Shown: in pieces, positions 34,907 to 42,289 of the stretch | How positions within the stretch are numbered: the first letter of the stretch is position 1 | Layout: every line of letters starts with the position of its first letter | Origin: Jeotgalibacillus soli | Lineage (GTDB): Bacteria; Bacillota; Bacilli; Bacillales; Jeotgalibacillaceae | Assembly (NCBI RefSeq): GCF_000829435.1 | Contig: NZ_JXRP01000012.1 | Span: 1 to 43,099, forward strand | DNA length: 43,099 nt | Direction of reading: 5' to 3' | Translations under genes and position numbers: made by a program | Notes under the pieces: model-generated | Database searches by the model: none | Told to the model about the DNA's origin: nothing | Seen by the model: only the letters and a program-made list of their open reading frames with translations

Positions 34907-34938
34907 GAGTGCCAGCATTATGCCAGCACTCCTTTTTT
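34907..34938 (+). terminator. Terminator of the second M28 gene
   Basis: GAGTGC (34907-34912) pairs with GCACTC (34926-34931), followed by CTTTTTT. Confidence 0.8.
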
Positions 34939-34974
34939 AAGTCTGAGAAAGAACTGTTAACTGTTAGACAGCCA

Positions 34975-35309
34975 GTTTTCTAATAGAGTAAAATGGATGA
35001 TGGTATTGTAATTTACTCATCTTGTGCCAATGTGATGATCCAATGCTGAAAATCGTTAAAGGATTTTCTTTCCTCTTCTATAAAAACTCACAAAGATGCA
35101 ATTGAAAATCATAGTTTTGTTATTTAGTGTATGTATTACTTCAGGATCTGTAAATGCATATAATTCTGACTGATCACTTTTATCTAAAGATTCATTTCAT
35201 GCATCTGTAAGGTTTTTTGTTCAATCTAATAAAAATCTAAGTATTTCTTTCCTTCTATGAAAGTTGAATCCCGCTGTTATTTCTTATAAAAAATTTAGTT
35301 TATCTTTTG
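34975..35309 (-). pseudogene. Decayed partial copy of the RsbR-like gene
   Basis: This stretch aligns by eye along nearly its whole length with 14265-14600, covering the first about 95 codons and upstream region of the RsbR-like gene at 13728-14552, in the same orientation. Shared blocks include GCTGAAAATCGTTAAAG and TTTTCTTTCCTCTTCTATAA. Small insertions and deletions and stops destroy the frame; the STAS half is absent. An IS3-family fragment abuts it at 35311, which probably marks the break. Confidence 0.85.
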
Positions 35310-35310
35310 C

Positions 35311-35379
35311 GTTCATGGGACACTAGGCTATGTAAGCCCGAGTGAATACAAACAGTCGTCCTTTGAAAAAGTTGTCTAA
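35311..35379 (+). pseudogene. IS3-family transposase, last 22 codons
   Basis: The frame reads VHGTLGYVSPSEYKQSSFEK then VV and stop, matching the H-x-x-L-G-Y-x-S-P-x-E-F/Y end of IS3-family OrfB integrases. Everything upstream is missing. Confidence 0.7.
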
Positions 35380-35439
35380 TTTAGTGTTGACAATCCATAT
35401 TAGGTGTTGTAAATTTTGCCTTTTGTAATATAAGATTAA

Positions 35440-35729
35440 TCATCCTATTGAGTTAATTCTTCCATAATAAACTTGATCTTCGTATTCATTTTCTTTCCTC
35501 ACATGGTCAATTAATATCCCTTCTTTTTTCATGCCTAACTTTTGCAAAACTCTTCCTGAAGCTGGATTTGAATGAAAGTAACGAGCAAATATTTTATGAT
35601 ATTGGTTTTCATCAAATGCAAATTGTAATATCGCTTGTGCTGCTTATGTAGCATATCCATTTCCCAAAAATTCTTCACCAATCCATTGACATAAGTCCAA
35701 ATTACTTCCAAAAGTTATACTTTTCAATC
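35440..35729 (-). pseudogene. GNAT acetyltransferase (RimJ/RimL type), broken
   Basis: On the minus strand the sequence reads LDLCQWIGEEFLGNGYAT, a stop, AAQAILQFAFDENQYHKIFA, then NPASGRVLQKLGMKKEGILI and a stop at 35440-35442. The G-E-x-x-x-G-x-G-Y-A and N-x-x-S-x-R-V-x-x-K-x-G motifs are those of the acetyl-CoA-binding core of RimJ/RimL-type GNAT enzymes. The N-terminal part cannot be followed past about 35729. An intact relative of the same family lies at 41480. Confidence 0.8.
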
Positions 35730-35768
35730 CTCAATTACTAACCGCATCACAAAATGCTTATTATACTT

Positions 35769-35882
35769 TTATATAAAAAATGCAATACAGAAAATGGTTT
35801 GATCCATATAAAGCGTCATTGCTGCTGCTAAGCTTTCTGGTTTATACGTTCTAAGGGCAACTAACTCTGAAACGACTGCAAC
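35769..35882 (-). other. Short coding-like minus-strand segment
   Basis: It reads VVSELVALRTYKPESLAAAM and on for about 37 codons to a stop. No family is recognised; likely a further gene relic. Confidence 0.25.
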
Positions 35883-36334
35883 TTTAAATGGGATGAAGTC
35901 GCTGAAAAACCGTGGGAGGAACACCAAGCGATCGTCCCCATGGAACGGTATTTAGACAACCTGAAAAAAATTATAACGGATATCCATCAGAATGATATTA
36001 CTCCAATCATACTCACTCTGTCCCATTGGACCCGGTCTGCTATTATAAAAGCATATCCGAGAGATATAGCCCTGCTATTAGCCACTGGATCAGTAAGGTG
36101 GGAGGTATAGAACATTGGCATGGCCTTTATAATCGCATCTTAAATAGTCTTGTAGACGAATTAAACGTAATGAAAATGGACGTCAGGGCAGCTTTCAAGC
36201 AAGCAGGTGATCTGGAGGATTTGATCAGTGATGATGGCATCCACCTTACAGCGGAAGGCTATAAAGCTCTTAGTATGGAAATATATCAGAATCTTACACA
36301 ATGGACAAAGATCGAAAAGGTACAACACATTTAA
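35880..36334 (+). pseudogene. SGNH/GDSL-type hydrolase, C-terminal half with frameshift
   Basis: The plus strand reads WDEVAEKPWEEHQAIVPMER, NLKKIITDIHQNDITPIILT, a frameshift near 36015, then LDPVCYYKSISERYSPAISH, ELNVMKMDVRAAFKQAGDLE and DGIHLTAEGYKALSMEIYQN. The D-x-x-H-L-T-x-x-G-Y block is the block V Asp-His of SGNH hydrolases. The Ser block (G-D-S) and the first third are absent, and the frame is broken, so the gene is dead. Bacillus relatives are cytoplasmic or secreted esterases of about 190-240 residues. Confidence 0.8.
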
Positions 36335-36354
36335 GTGTTGTGTCATTTTTTTTT
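36322..36354 (+). terminator. Terminator of the SGNH hydrolase relic
   Basis: ACAACAC (36322-36328) pairs with GTGTTGT (36335-36341), followed by a run of T. It overlaps the last codons of the relic. Confidence 0.8.
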
Positions 36355-36677
36355 AACCCGATTTTCATGCAGAATTGAGGAATGTCTTTCAGAGGCACCA
36401 TTATATGCGGTAAATAATCAAGAATAGGCTTTGGTATATCAGGTATTATATTATTTATTTTTTTAAAATCAGAAAAATTTCTAAACCTATTATCACTCCC
36501 ACTATTTTCTTGTTTTCACCTACCAGTTGTAGTTCTTAGTTATCAGGGAGAAGAAATTCCTTTGTTTCTGCCTCAGATGTATTTTCTTTGTACTTTATTG
36601 ATTGTGAAATATGATAATTATCACCATTGTTTTAAAGAATAAACTCACTAATCTAACAATTTAAAAACATCTTGTAT
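36355..36677. other. Gap with a possible minus-strand relic
   Basis: On the minus strand about 36360-36490 reads FSDFKKINNIIPDIPKPILD then YLPHIMVPLKDIPQFCMKIG without a stop, coding-like but unassigned. The right part is upstream control DNA of the formate/nitrite transporter gene. Confidence 0.35.
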
Positions 36678-36691
36678 CGAGAACGCTTACA
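36678..36691 (+). promoter_or_regulatory. Possible CcpA (cre) site
   Basis: CGAGAACGCTTACA matches the cre consensus TGWAANCGNTNWCA at most positions, including the central CG. It is about 70 bases upstream of the transporter start. By-eye match only. Confidence 0.3.
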
Positions 36692-36705
36692 ATAATACAA
36701 TTAAT

Positions 36706-36721
36706 TGTGAAAAATTTCACA
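36706..36721 (+). promoter_or_regulatory. Fnr-type binding site
   Basis: TGTGAAAAATTTCACA is a perfect TGTGA-N6-TCACA palindrome, the Bacillus Fnr consensus. It is centred 47 bases before TTG 36761. TAAAAT at 36734-36739 is a possible -10 box. Confidence 0.65.
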
Positions 36722-36760
36722 AAAAATAACAAATAAAATTTTATCAGGATGGTGTACAGT

Positions 36761-37591
36761 TTGGAAGGTTCAACAATACAAAAATTAGTAGATACGGCCG
36801 TTAATAAAAGAGACTTGCTTGTTCAGCAGCCCAGTCACTATATGGTTCGAGCAATGCTTGCGGGAATGTATATCGGGATGGCGGTGGTTATGGCTTTTAG
36901 ACTTGCCCAGCCTTTTTATGAGGCCGGTTCACCTGCAACGTATATGATTAATGCTATCTTTTTTGGTGTGGCTTTTTGTATGATTATATATGGTAAAACA
37001 GAATTGTTTACCTCAAACACGATGTTCATGACTGTTGGAGCGATGAAAAAGGCGACATCGTTTATGGATACGCTCCGTGTTTGGGGAGCTTGCTACGCAG
37101 GTAATTTAATAGGGATTCTCTTTTTTACGTGGCTAATCATGATGACGGGTCTTTTTGCTGCGATTAATCCGAGTGAATCCTATTTAATTAAAGCAGCTGA
37201 AACAAAAATGAATTTACCTTACTCAGAAATGTTCTTTCGTGCTGTACTTGCAAACTGGATTGTTTGTTTAGCAGTATGGATTCCGCTGCAGGTTAAAGAT
37301 GATATCGCAAAAATTGCGTTAATGATCTTATTTGTCTTTACCTTCTTTATTTCTGGTTATGAACACAGCATTGCAAATATGTCGTTGTTCGCAATCGCTC
37401 TTACATCACCGCATACTGCGCTAATTACTATACAGGCAGCTATTGAAAATCTTGTCATCGTAACACTCGGAAACATTATCGGCGGAGCCTTCTTCGTTGG
37501 CGCCCTTTACACCTACTTGAACACAGCAAAAAAAGAAATGCCCCATAAGGAATCGGTTTCGGCGAAAACCACAGCTCAAAAAACTTTGTAG
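36761..37591 (+). CDS. Formate/nitrite transporter (FNT family, YwcJ/NirC-like)
   Basis: The 276-residue protein has six membrane segments and the FNT pattern: GKTELFTSNTMFMT (loop after TM2), RVWGACYAGNLIGILFFTWL (TM3), FFRAVLANWIVCLAVWIPLQ (TM4), and FFISGYEHSIANMSLFAIAL (TM5 with the central His). FNT channels pass formate, nitrite or hydrosulfide; the likeness to Bacillus YwcJ suggests nitrite. TTG 36761 is preferred: its LEGSTIQKLVDTA start lines up with YwcJ, and AGGATGG lies upstream, while ATG 36749 has no room for a binding site. An Fnr-like box upstream points to oxygen-limited induction. A terminator follows. Confidence 0.9.
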   Translation: MEGSTIQKLVDTAVNKRDLLVQQPSHYMVRAMLAGMYIGMAVVMAFRLAQPFYEAGSPATYMINAIFFGVAFCMIIYGKTELFTSNTMFMTVGAMKKATSFMDTLRVWGACYAGNLIGILFFTWLIMMTGLFAAINPSESYLIKAAETKMNLPYSEMFFRAVLANWIVCLAVWIPLQVKDDIAKIALMILFVFTFFISGYEHSIANMSLFAIALTSPHTALITIQAAIENLVIVTLGNIIGGAFFVGALYTYLNTAKKEMPHKESVSAKTTAQKTL

Positions 37592-37621
37592 CACTCCTTG
37601 CACTCAATTTGACATTCAAAA

Positions 37622-37662
37622 AAACAAAACTGTATTGAATAACCGTACAGTTTTGTTTAAGA
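37622..37662 (+). terminator. Terminator of the FNT gene
   Basis: AAACAAAACTGTA (37622-37634) pairs perfectly with TACAGTTTTGTTT (37646-37658). The arms are A- and T-rich, so it may work in both directions. Confidence 0.8.
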
Positions 37663-37732
37663 AAGAAATACCCCCCTTTAATAAAAAATAATGGACTTAG
37701 GTCAATATTTTACACACAAAAAAGTTAACTTG

Positions 37733-37863
37733 TTAAGCCGATTGATTTAGCTGATCTTCGACTTCCCGCGGGGTTCGGAACTGAAGCTGACGATGAATTC
37801 TACCAGCCCTCAATAATCTGGAATAAGGCAAGCGCGGCTGAATCATCATCTAAATACGTTTTG
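37733..37863 (-). pseudogene. IS3-family transposase, C-terminal fragment
   Basis: On the minus strand KTYLDDDSAALALFQIIEGW leads into, after a one-base shift, GRIHRQLQFRTPREVEDQLN and a stop at 37733-37735. The I-E-G-W-(Y-N) and R-x-H-x-x-L-x-x-x-T-P-x-E motifs mark the end of an IS3-family OrfB. Just beyond it TGGACTTAGGTCAATATTTT may be the old IS end. The remaining gene is missing. Confidence 0.7.
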
Positions 37864-38002
37864 TGATGCACATCTTCTTTTGTTAAAAAAGATGCTGTGC
37901 GAATGACGTATAATAGTAATCTTTATGTGAGATAGTCTTTTAAATATTTTGCAGGAAACATTCTTTTTTTAGCGAATTATATGCTAAAAGGGGAATGATA
38001 AA

Positions 38003-38421
38003 ATGCCTGAAGTTTATAGTGATTTCAGAAAGTTACTACTAACAAATAGTAGTCCGGCATATAGCCCATTTTATAAACTGATTAAAAGCGTTGGGAAATT
38101 TTATGAAGAGGATGAAATTATTTATTCTTATGGTAACACTAGTGTTGCATTAAAGAAAATGTATAAATCACGCTTTGCGATCGAATTGTTTTTCAATTGG
38201 ATAAAGCAGCCTCTCAACATCAAAAAGTTCTACGGTCAAAGTGAATGGGCGATTCAAAATCAAGTGTTTATCGTACTCATTGTTTTTTGCCTCCACGTGC
38301 TCGTTCAACTTGAGACAAAAAGCAAGCGCAAAACCTTACAAATAGCCGTTATCTAAGGGCTGCTTTGTGGGAGCCGGCACATATTTGGCTTCGGAAAATT
38401 GAAGGAAAAGCCATTCCTTAA
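38003..38421 (+). pseudogene. IS4-family transposase tail in a chimeric ORF
   Basis: An ORF with a good AAAGGGG site starts at ATG 38003. Its first about 50 residues (MPEVYSDFRKLLLTNSSPAY...) match nothing I know, but from KMYKSRFAIELFFNWIKQPL onward it is the C-terminus of an IS4-family transposase: the Y-(2)-R-(3)-E-(6)-K motif is intact. It stops at 38354-38356; a one-base shift continues with RYLRAALWEPAHIWLRKIEG to 38421. The catalytic Asp residues are missing. The ORF therefore looks like a fusion of an unknown 5' end and an IS relic and need not be expressed. Confidence 0.7.
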
Positions 38422-38529
38422 TAAACAAATTGTCGTCGTTTATGCATAATTGTAAATACAATCCAAATGGATAGAGCCACCTTTATTGGGTATTTACCTT
38501 TGACAGAAGATTCAGTCATTATGTAAAAA

Positions 38530-38551
38530 AGCACGCTCAATTTAACGTGCT
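38530..38551 (-). terminator. Terminator, probably of the minus-strand hydrolase relic
   Basis: AGCACG (38530-38535) pairs with CGTGCT (38546-38551). On the minus strand a TTTTTT run follows, and the hydrolase relic ends about 90 bases upstream on that strand. Confidence 0.65.
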
Positions 38552-38638
38552 AAAATAAAAATATTTCAACGCTATATTTTACTCAACTGGTCACAGATCT
38601 ATACTGTTTTACTCTTTTAATGCCTAGTAAAATTGAAA

Positions 38639-38924
38639 TTACTTCAGGTTAAGCCCAATCATTATTAAGAACAATTTCTGTGTGTTTGAATTGGTCCATG
38701 ATATGGAAAATGCTAATCCTGAGATTGCTCCTTTACTCGCAAGTGAAACTCCTAAAGAAATCTTTTTCTTTAGATTTTGATCCCTCACTTCAGACATCCC
38801 ACTTATAATTATTCCTCCAAGAGCTCTATCCGCACAATTCAGCAAATACTCTAATACAATAGAGCCGCCTGTTGAATACCCGGATATGAATGCTTTTTTT
38901 ATTTTTGGCTCTGTTATTGTTTAA
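38639..38924 (-). pseudogene. Alpha/beta hydrolase fragment truncated by an IS element
   Basis: On the minus strand TITEPKIKKAFISGYSTGGS contains the nucleophile elbow G-x-S-x-G of alpha/beta hydrolases, followed by VLEYLLNCADRALGGIIISG (the helix and next strand) and a stop at 38639-38641. The N-terminal third ends abruptly at about 38924, where the IS1595-family element begins, and the C-terminal lid and catalytic His are missing, so this is an internal fragment with an accidental stop. It is not functional. Confidence 0.7.
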
Positions 38925-39900
38925 TGTTGATATTTGATACCTTGGGTTAAACGTTATGTTGAACCTTCTTCCTCTGTCGGTGGTCGTCTAATTAACGAAA
39001 TGCGAGAAACTCGCTTTAAGGAAGGGTTTGTATGCTCTCATTGTGCGTCTGGAGACGTAGTTATGTTTGGAAAATATAATGGTCGCCAACGTTATCGTTG
39101 TAAGTGTTGCAGTCAGACATTTACTGATACAACAAATACTGTTTTATACCGAACACGAAAAGGTAACGAGTGGATTACATTTGTTGATCGTATGTTTAAA
39201 GGTTATTCCCTACGAAAATCCGCCGAAATCGTATGGGTTACTTGGGTTACACTTTTTTTATTGGAGACACAAACTATTAAGTGCCTTAAAACAATTGGAT
39301 TTTGAGCAATTCGAAGGTATTTTTGAAGTTGACGAGACTTATTTCTTGTACTCCGAAAAAGGTAAGCGTGGCATTTCTGACAGCAAACCTCGTAAGCGTG
39401 GGGGAAAATCAAAACATAGAGGTATTAGCCACGAACAGGTGAACTAAAGCAACCGTCTCCAAAGTTGCTTGTATGGGTCGAGTTGTGAAAACTAAGGTTG
39501 ATAATATAATTGGGTCTAAACTTTCAACAGAAAATGTGCTTGTAACAGACGCTTGGAGAGCTTACAAAACCTATGCAAAAGAAAAGGGAATAGCGCATTA
39601 TCGAATTAAATCGAATGATGGGAAGCACGTTATTAAAGGTTTGTACCACATTCAGAATGTAAATGGGCTACATTCTCGTATGAAACAGTGGTTAGACCGC
39701 TTTAAAGGTGTGGCTACAAAATATCTCGATAATTACCTTTCTTGGTTTTTGTTCATTGATAGTCGTAGTAGTGAAAGTATAAAACACAATATCAAAGAAT
39801 TCTTGTTAGCATCATTTGTATTTGAAATTACAGATACTTATGATAGTTTGCGTCTATCAAAGTTTAGTGTGTAACACTTGTTATTTCAACGAATGAAAAA
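38922..39900 (+). mobile_element. Decayed IS1595-family element
   Basis: The element lies between the truncated hydrolase (left) and the metallopeptidase gene (right) and holds one broken transposase gene. Poor terminal similarity is seen between AATGTTGATATTTG on the left and, on the other strand, CATTCGTTGAAATAAC on the right. The ends are approximate. Confidence 0.65.
38934..39874 (+). pseudogene. IS1595-family (ISXO2-like) transposase, broken
   Basis: The N-terminal zinc ribbon is CSHCASGDVVMFGKYNGRQR with YRCKCCSQTF; the catalytic core follows in other frames: FEVDETYFLYSEKGKRG (first Asp), a small loss near 39440-39470, VLVTDAWRAYKTYAKEKGIA (second Asp) and HIQNVNGLHSRMKQWLDRFK (the N-x-N-x-x-H/S-x-x-K/R third motif). 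Frameshifts near 39230 and 39445 split it into three ORFs. The last about 40 residues look intact. Total size agrees with the about 300-residue family. Confidence 0.9.
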
Positions 39901-39915
39901 TATGGGGGGAATATA

Positions 39916-40665
39916 ATGAAATATATTTATGCTTTTGAAGGTATAGAATAATATGAAAAACATCAGGATACGATACAACTATTTAATGAGAAATTGAAGG
40001 AATACCAACAGGTACTCGAAAACGAATATGCTTTGAGGGATTTGCCATAGGGAATTTTATGGACTAATGAAGAATTAGCCACTACTGTGTTCTCTGAAAT
40101 ACCTATTCCTGCCTATACAAATAAAAGTTTGATATATATGTCGCCAGATATAGTAACGTGGAGAAATATCCTTGTAAAACAATTAGACGGCAAAGAACTT
40201 CCAGATGTTCGAAAGTTTTACGAGAATTTTTCCGAGAACCAAGTATTTATCATATTAGCACACGAACTAACACACCATTCAGATTTATTTTTAGATGAGT
40301 TTGAAGACGAAAGAGAAAATAGTATTTGCTTCGAGGAAGGAATATGTTTTTATCTACCTCGAAAAATACTATTAAGCGAGAAAGAATTTAATGAAATAAC
40401 TTTTACAGAAATGAAATTAGTAGAAATCTTGGAAGATAAATACGGAAAACATTCAGTAGATAACTTTGGTAGTAGTTCATATCAATGTAATTTATCAAGT
40501 ATTATGTTTGATTATTGGCGAAGTTATATCGCTGTGAAGCATTTAATAGAAGTTCGTGCGAACAATAATCCGAATGCTGTGTTTAAGGAGTATCATAATT
40601 GGCATAATGAAGGTCGAAAAGTACCTTTAACACAGTATTTTGGATTAAACTCCTTCTTTGATTAA
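39916..40665 (+). pseudogene. Putative HExxH metallopeptidase gene with two early stops
   Basis: ATG 39916 follows GGGGGG at 39904-39909. The frame would encode about 249 residues but carries TAA at 39949-39951 and TAG at 40048-40050; beyond them it is open from 40051 to TAA 40663-40665. The zinc motif H-E-L-T-H-H-S appears in VFIILAHELTHHSDLFLDEF, with a Glu further on in ICFEEGICFYLP as a possible third ligand. I know no named family. Everything but the two codons is well preserved, so the loss is recent or the downstream ORF (first ATG at 40138) is made alone. It sits next to a dead IS1595. Confidence 0.65.
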
Positions 40666-40682
40666 CATATTAAAAATTTATT

Positions 40683-40725
40683 AAAATTAACGAAAACCTT
40701 CGTAGCATTGGTTTCCGTTAATTTT
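40683..40725. terminator. Long hairpin after the metallopeptidase gene
   Basis: AAAATTAACGAAAACC (40683-40698) pairs with GGTTTCCGTTAATTTT (40710-40725) with a single mismatch. The A- and T-rich ends could make it work in both directions. Confidence 0.65.
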
Positions 40726-40764
40726 GAAAAAAACAACATTATAATTTAACAGAGCCTAATATTA

Positions 40765-40791
40765 AAGCCCTTTGGCTGAGGGCTTATTTTT
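40765..40791 (+). terminator. Terminator
   Basis: AAGCCCT (40765-40771) pairs with AGGGCTT (40779-40785), followed by ATTTTTGTTTT. It is the clear forward terminator for the metallopeptidase transcript. Confidence 0.8.
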
Positions 40792-40803
40792 GTTTTGAGA
40801 AAT

Positions 40804-41094
40804 TCAAGGTCCAAACATAACACACTGCATCAAATAACTTTCTTCAAAAGCATTTCTACGTAATTCCTCACTCTCATAAAACATATCACTAAAAACATCC
40901 AACATCATTAAGACTTCAGTGTGTTTCTTTAATTGGTCTATCGTCGATAAAAAGCTAAACATGTCTCCGTTTTTATTCGTTACATGCAGGTAAACATTAC
41001 TTATAGTATATAATCCTTCATTGTACAAAAATTCATAGGTTACTTTAACCGAACAAAAATTAAAATGTGTTTGGATTTTTTTCTGCAATGGCAT
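40804..41094 (-). CDS. Hypothetical 96-residue protein
   Basis: The product begins MPLQKKIQTHFNFCSVKVTY and ends SYLMQCVMFGP. The middle (YTISNVYLHVTNKNGDMFSF, then LKKHTEVLMMLDVFSDMF) alternates as a beta-rich first half and helical second half, and codon use looks normal for the window, which argues for a real gene. No ribosome binding site precedes the ATG, so it could also be the 3' part of a frameshifted longer gene. Not recognised; no membrane segment. It converges with the metallopeptidase relic, the two sharing the hairpins at 40683-40791. Confidence 0.45.
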   Translation of the reverse strand: MPLQKKIQTHFNFCSVKVTYEFLYNEGLYTISNVYLHVTNKNGDMFSFLSTIDQLKKHTEVLMMLDVFSDMFYESEELRRNAFEESYLMQCVMFGP

Positions 41095-41416
41095 AGTTTT
41101 GCGGATGACTGTTTTGAAAATAGTTGAATTCCCTTGGGGATCTCTCCTATCAGTGGATTATTGTGATTTGTGCATTAGACGAGACCAACGTAGAATTTAG
41201 ATAAGTTTTTGTTGCAGAGGTAAGGGTATAATGGATCAGTTACAATATACCTAATTATCTGATAATTATCAATGATATTATTAATTTTTTACAATTGGAC
41301 GGAAAGTGTAAAGGATAATATGAGCCCCTTTCAATTTCAACAATTGGGCCAGATTGTGGAATTACTTCTTCAAATAGAATTGGATAAAAATAAGTGAGAT
41401 TGTGAAGATTTATACT
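41095..41416. other. Intergenic region
   Basis: No gene is seen. ATTATCTGATAATTATCA at 41254-41271 contains two small overlapping palindromes but matches no operator well. Confidence 0.35.
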
Positions 41417-41449
41417 TAAACTAACGCGGCAGTTTGTTAAAGAAGATGT
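41417..41449 (+). repeat. AACTAAC repeat unit, diverged copy
   Basis: AACTAAC (41419-41425), CGCGGCA... and GTTTGTT (41432-41438), then AAAGAAGATG, is a third copy of the unit found at 42110-42137 and 42973-43000. It lies 40 bases before the GNAT gene. Confidence 0.6.
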
Positions 41450-41479
41450 TACTATCATAGATATAAGGAGGAGAGAAAA

Positions 41480-42013
41480 GTGATTCCGACATTAGAGACA
41501 AAAAGATTGTTATTAAGAGAAATCTCAAAAGAAGATGCTGGCAGTATATTCTCTTGCTTTTCCAAGGAAGATGTTACACGATATTATGGACAAGAAACAT
41601 TGAATAATATTGAACAAGCTGAAGCTTTTGTTGATTTTTTTTTAAATAGTTATAAGGATAAAAGAGGAGTACGTTGGGGAATTAAGTTAAAGGGACATCA
41701 AGGGATAATTGGGACTATTGGCTTTAATGCTTGGTCTCCAAAACACAAACGAGCAGAAATAGGATATGAAATACATCCTGAACACTGGAGAAAGGGCTAT
41801 ACCTTCGAAGCTGTATCTAGAATTATACAATATGGTTTTGATGAATTTGGTCTTACTCGTATAGGGGCAGTTGTGTTTATGGAAAATGAAGCATCTATTA
41901 AATTGCTAACTAAAGCTGGATTTGAAAAAGAGGGTATTCTAAGGGATTATATGTATCAAAATGGAGAGGCAAACGATACATATGTTTATTCAATCCTTAA
42001 AGATAATAGATAG
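41480..42013 (+). CDS. GNAT family N-acetyltransferase (RimJ/RimL type)
   Basis: The 177-residue enzyme begins TLETKRLLLREISKEDAGSI, typical of RimJ/RimL-like acetyltransferases. The acetyl-CoA site is EIGYEIHPEHWRKGYTFEAV (R-K-G-Y replaces the common R-G-x-G-x-A loop) and the end is NEASIKLLTKAGFEKEGILR. Members acetylate ribosomal protein N-termini or small amines and antibiotics; the substrate cannot be told. GTG 41480 follows AAGGAGGAGAG. It is monocistronic and closed by the terminator at 42080-42102. A dead relative lies on the minus strand at 35440-35729. Confidence 0.9.
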   Translation: MIPTLETKRLLLREISKEDAGSIFSCFSKEDVTRYYGQETLNNIEQAEAFVDFFLNSYKDKRGVRWGIKLKGHQGIIGTIGFNAWSPKHKRAEIGYEIHPEHWRKGYTFEAVSRIIQYGFDEFGLTRIGAVVFMENEASIKLLTKAGFEKEGILRDYMYQNGEANDTYVYSILKDNR

Positions 42014-42053
42014 CACTTGCAAGGTGAAAGTTTGTGAATAAATGTACTTAAAG

Positions 42054-42137
42054 TAACGGGGGCGTTAGCTGAAGATCGGAGCTGTCTTTAAGGCAGCTTT
42101 TTCTTATGGAACTAACGAAGCAGGTTAGTTGAAGAAG
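42054..42137 (+). repeat. Composite repeat: two AACTAAC units around a terminator
   Basis: TAACGGGGGCGTTAGCTGAAGA (split here as TAACGGGGGC and GTTAGCTGAAGA) at 42054-42075 is followed by the terminator AGCTGTC/GGCAGCT (42080-42098, TTTTT) and by AACTAAC GAAGCAG GTTAGTT GAAGAAG (42110-42137). The second unit is itself an inverted repeat. The same layout recurs at 42916-43000. Confidence 0.75.
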
Positions 42138-42289
42138 ATATTTATACCGAGTATGAATAATGATAGATAAAAATTAAGTGATCTTCCTTATAGCTTTATG
42201 TGTTTTCCACTAACTGAGTAGTATAAAGTACCAAAGAATGATATGATTTTAGATGGCCGTTAACCATTATAGCTGTGGAGGGGAAAAAA

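Noticed and set aside
41254-41275. Fur/PerR-like palindrome ATTATCTGATAATTATCA
   Set aside because: The halves do not fit the 7-1-7 Fur pattern or the PerR box well, and no iron or stress gene follows; AT-rich DNA gives such matches often.
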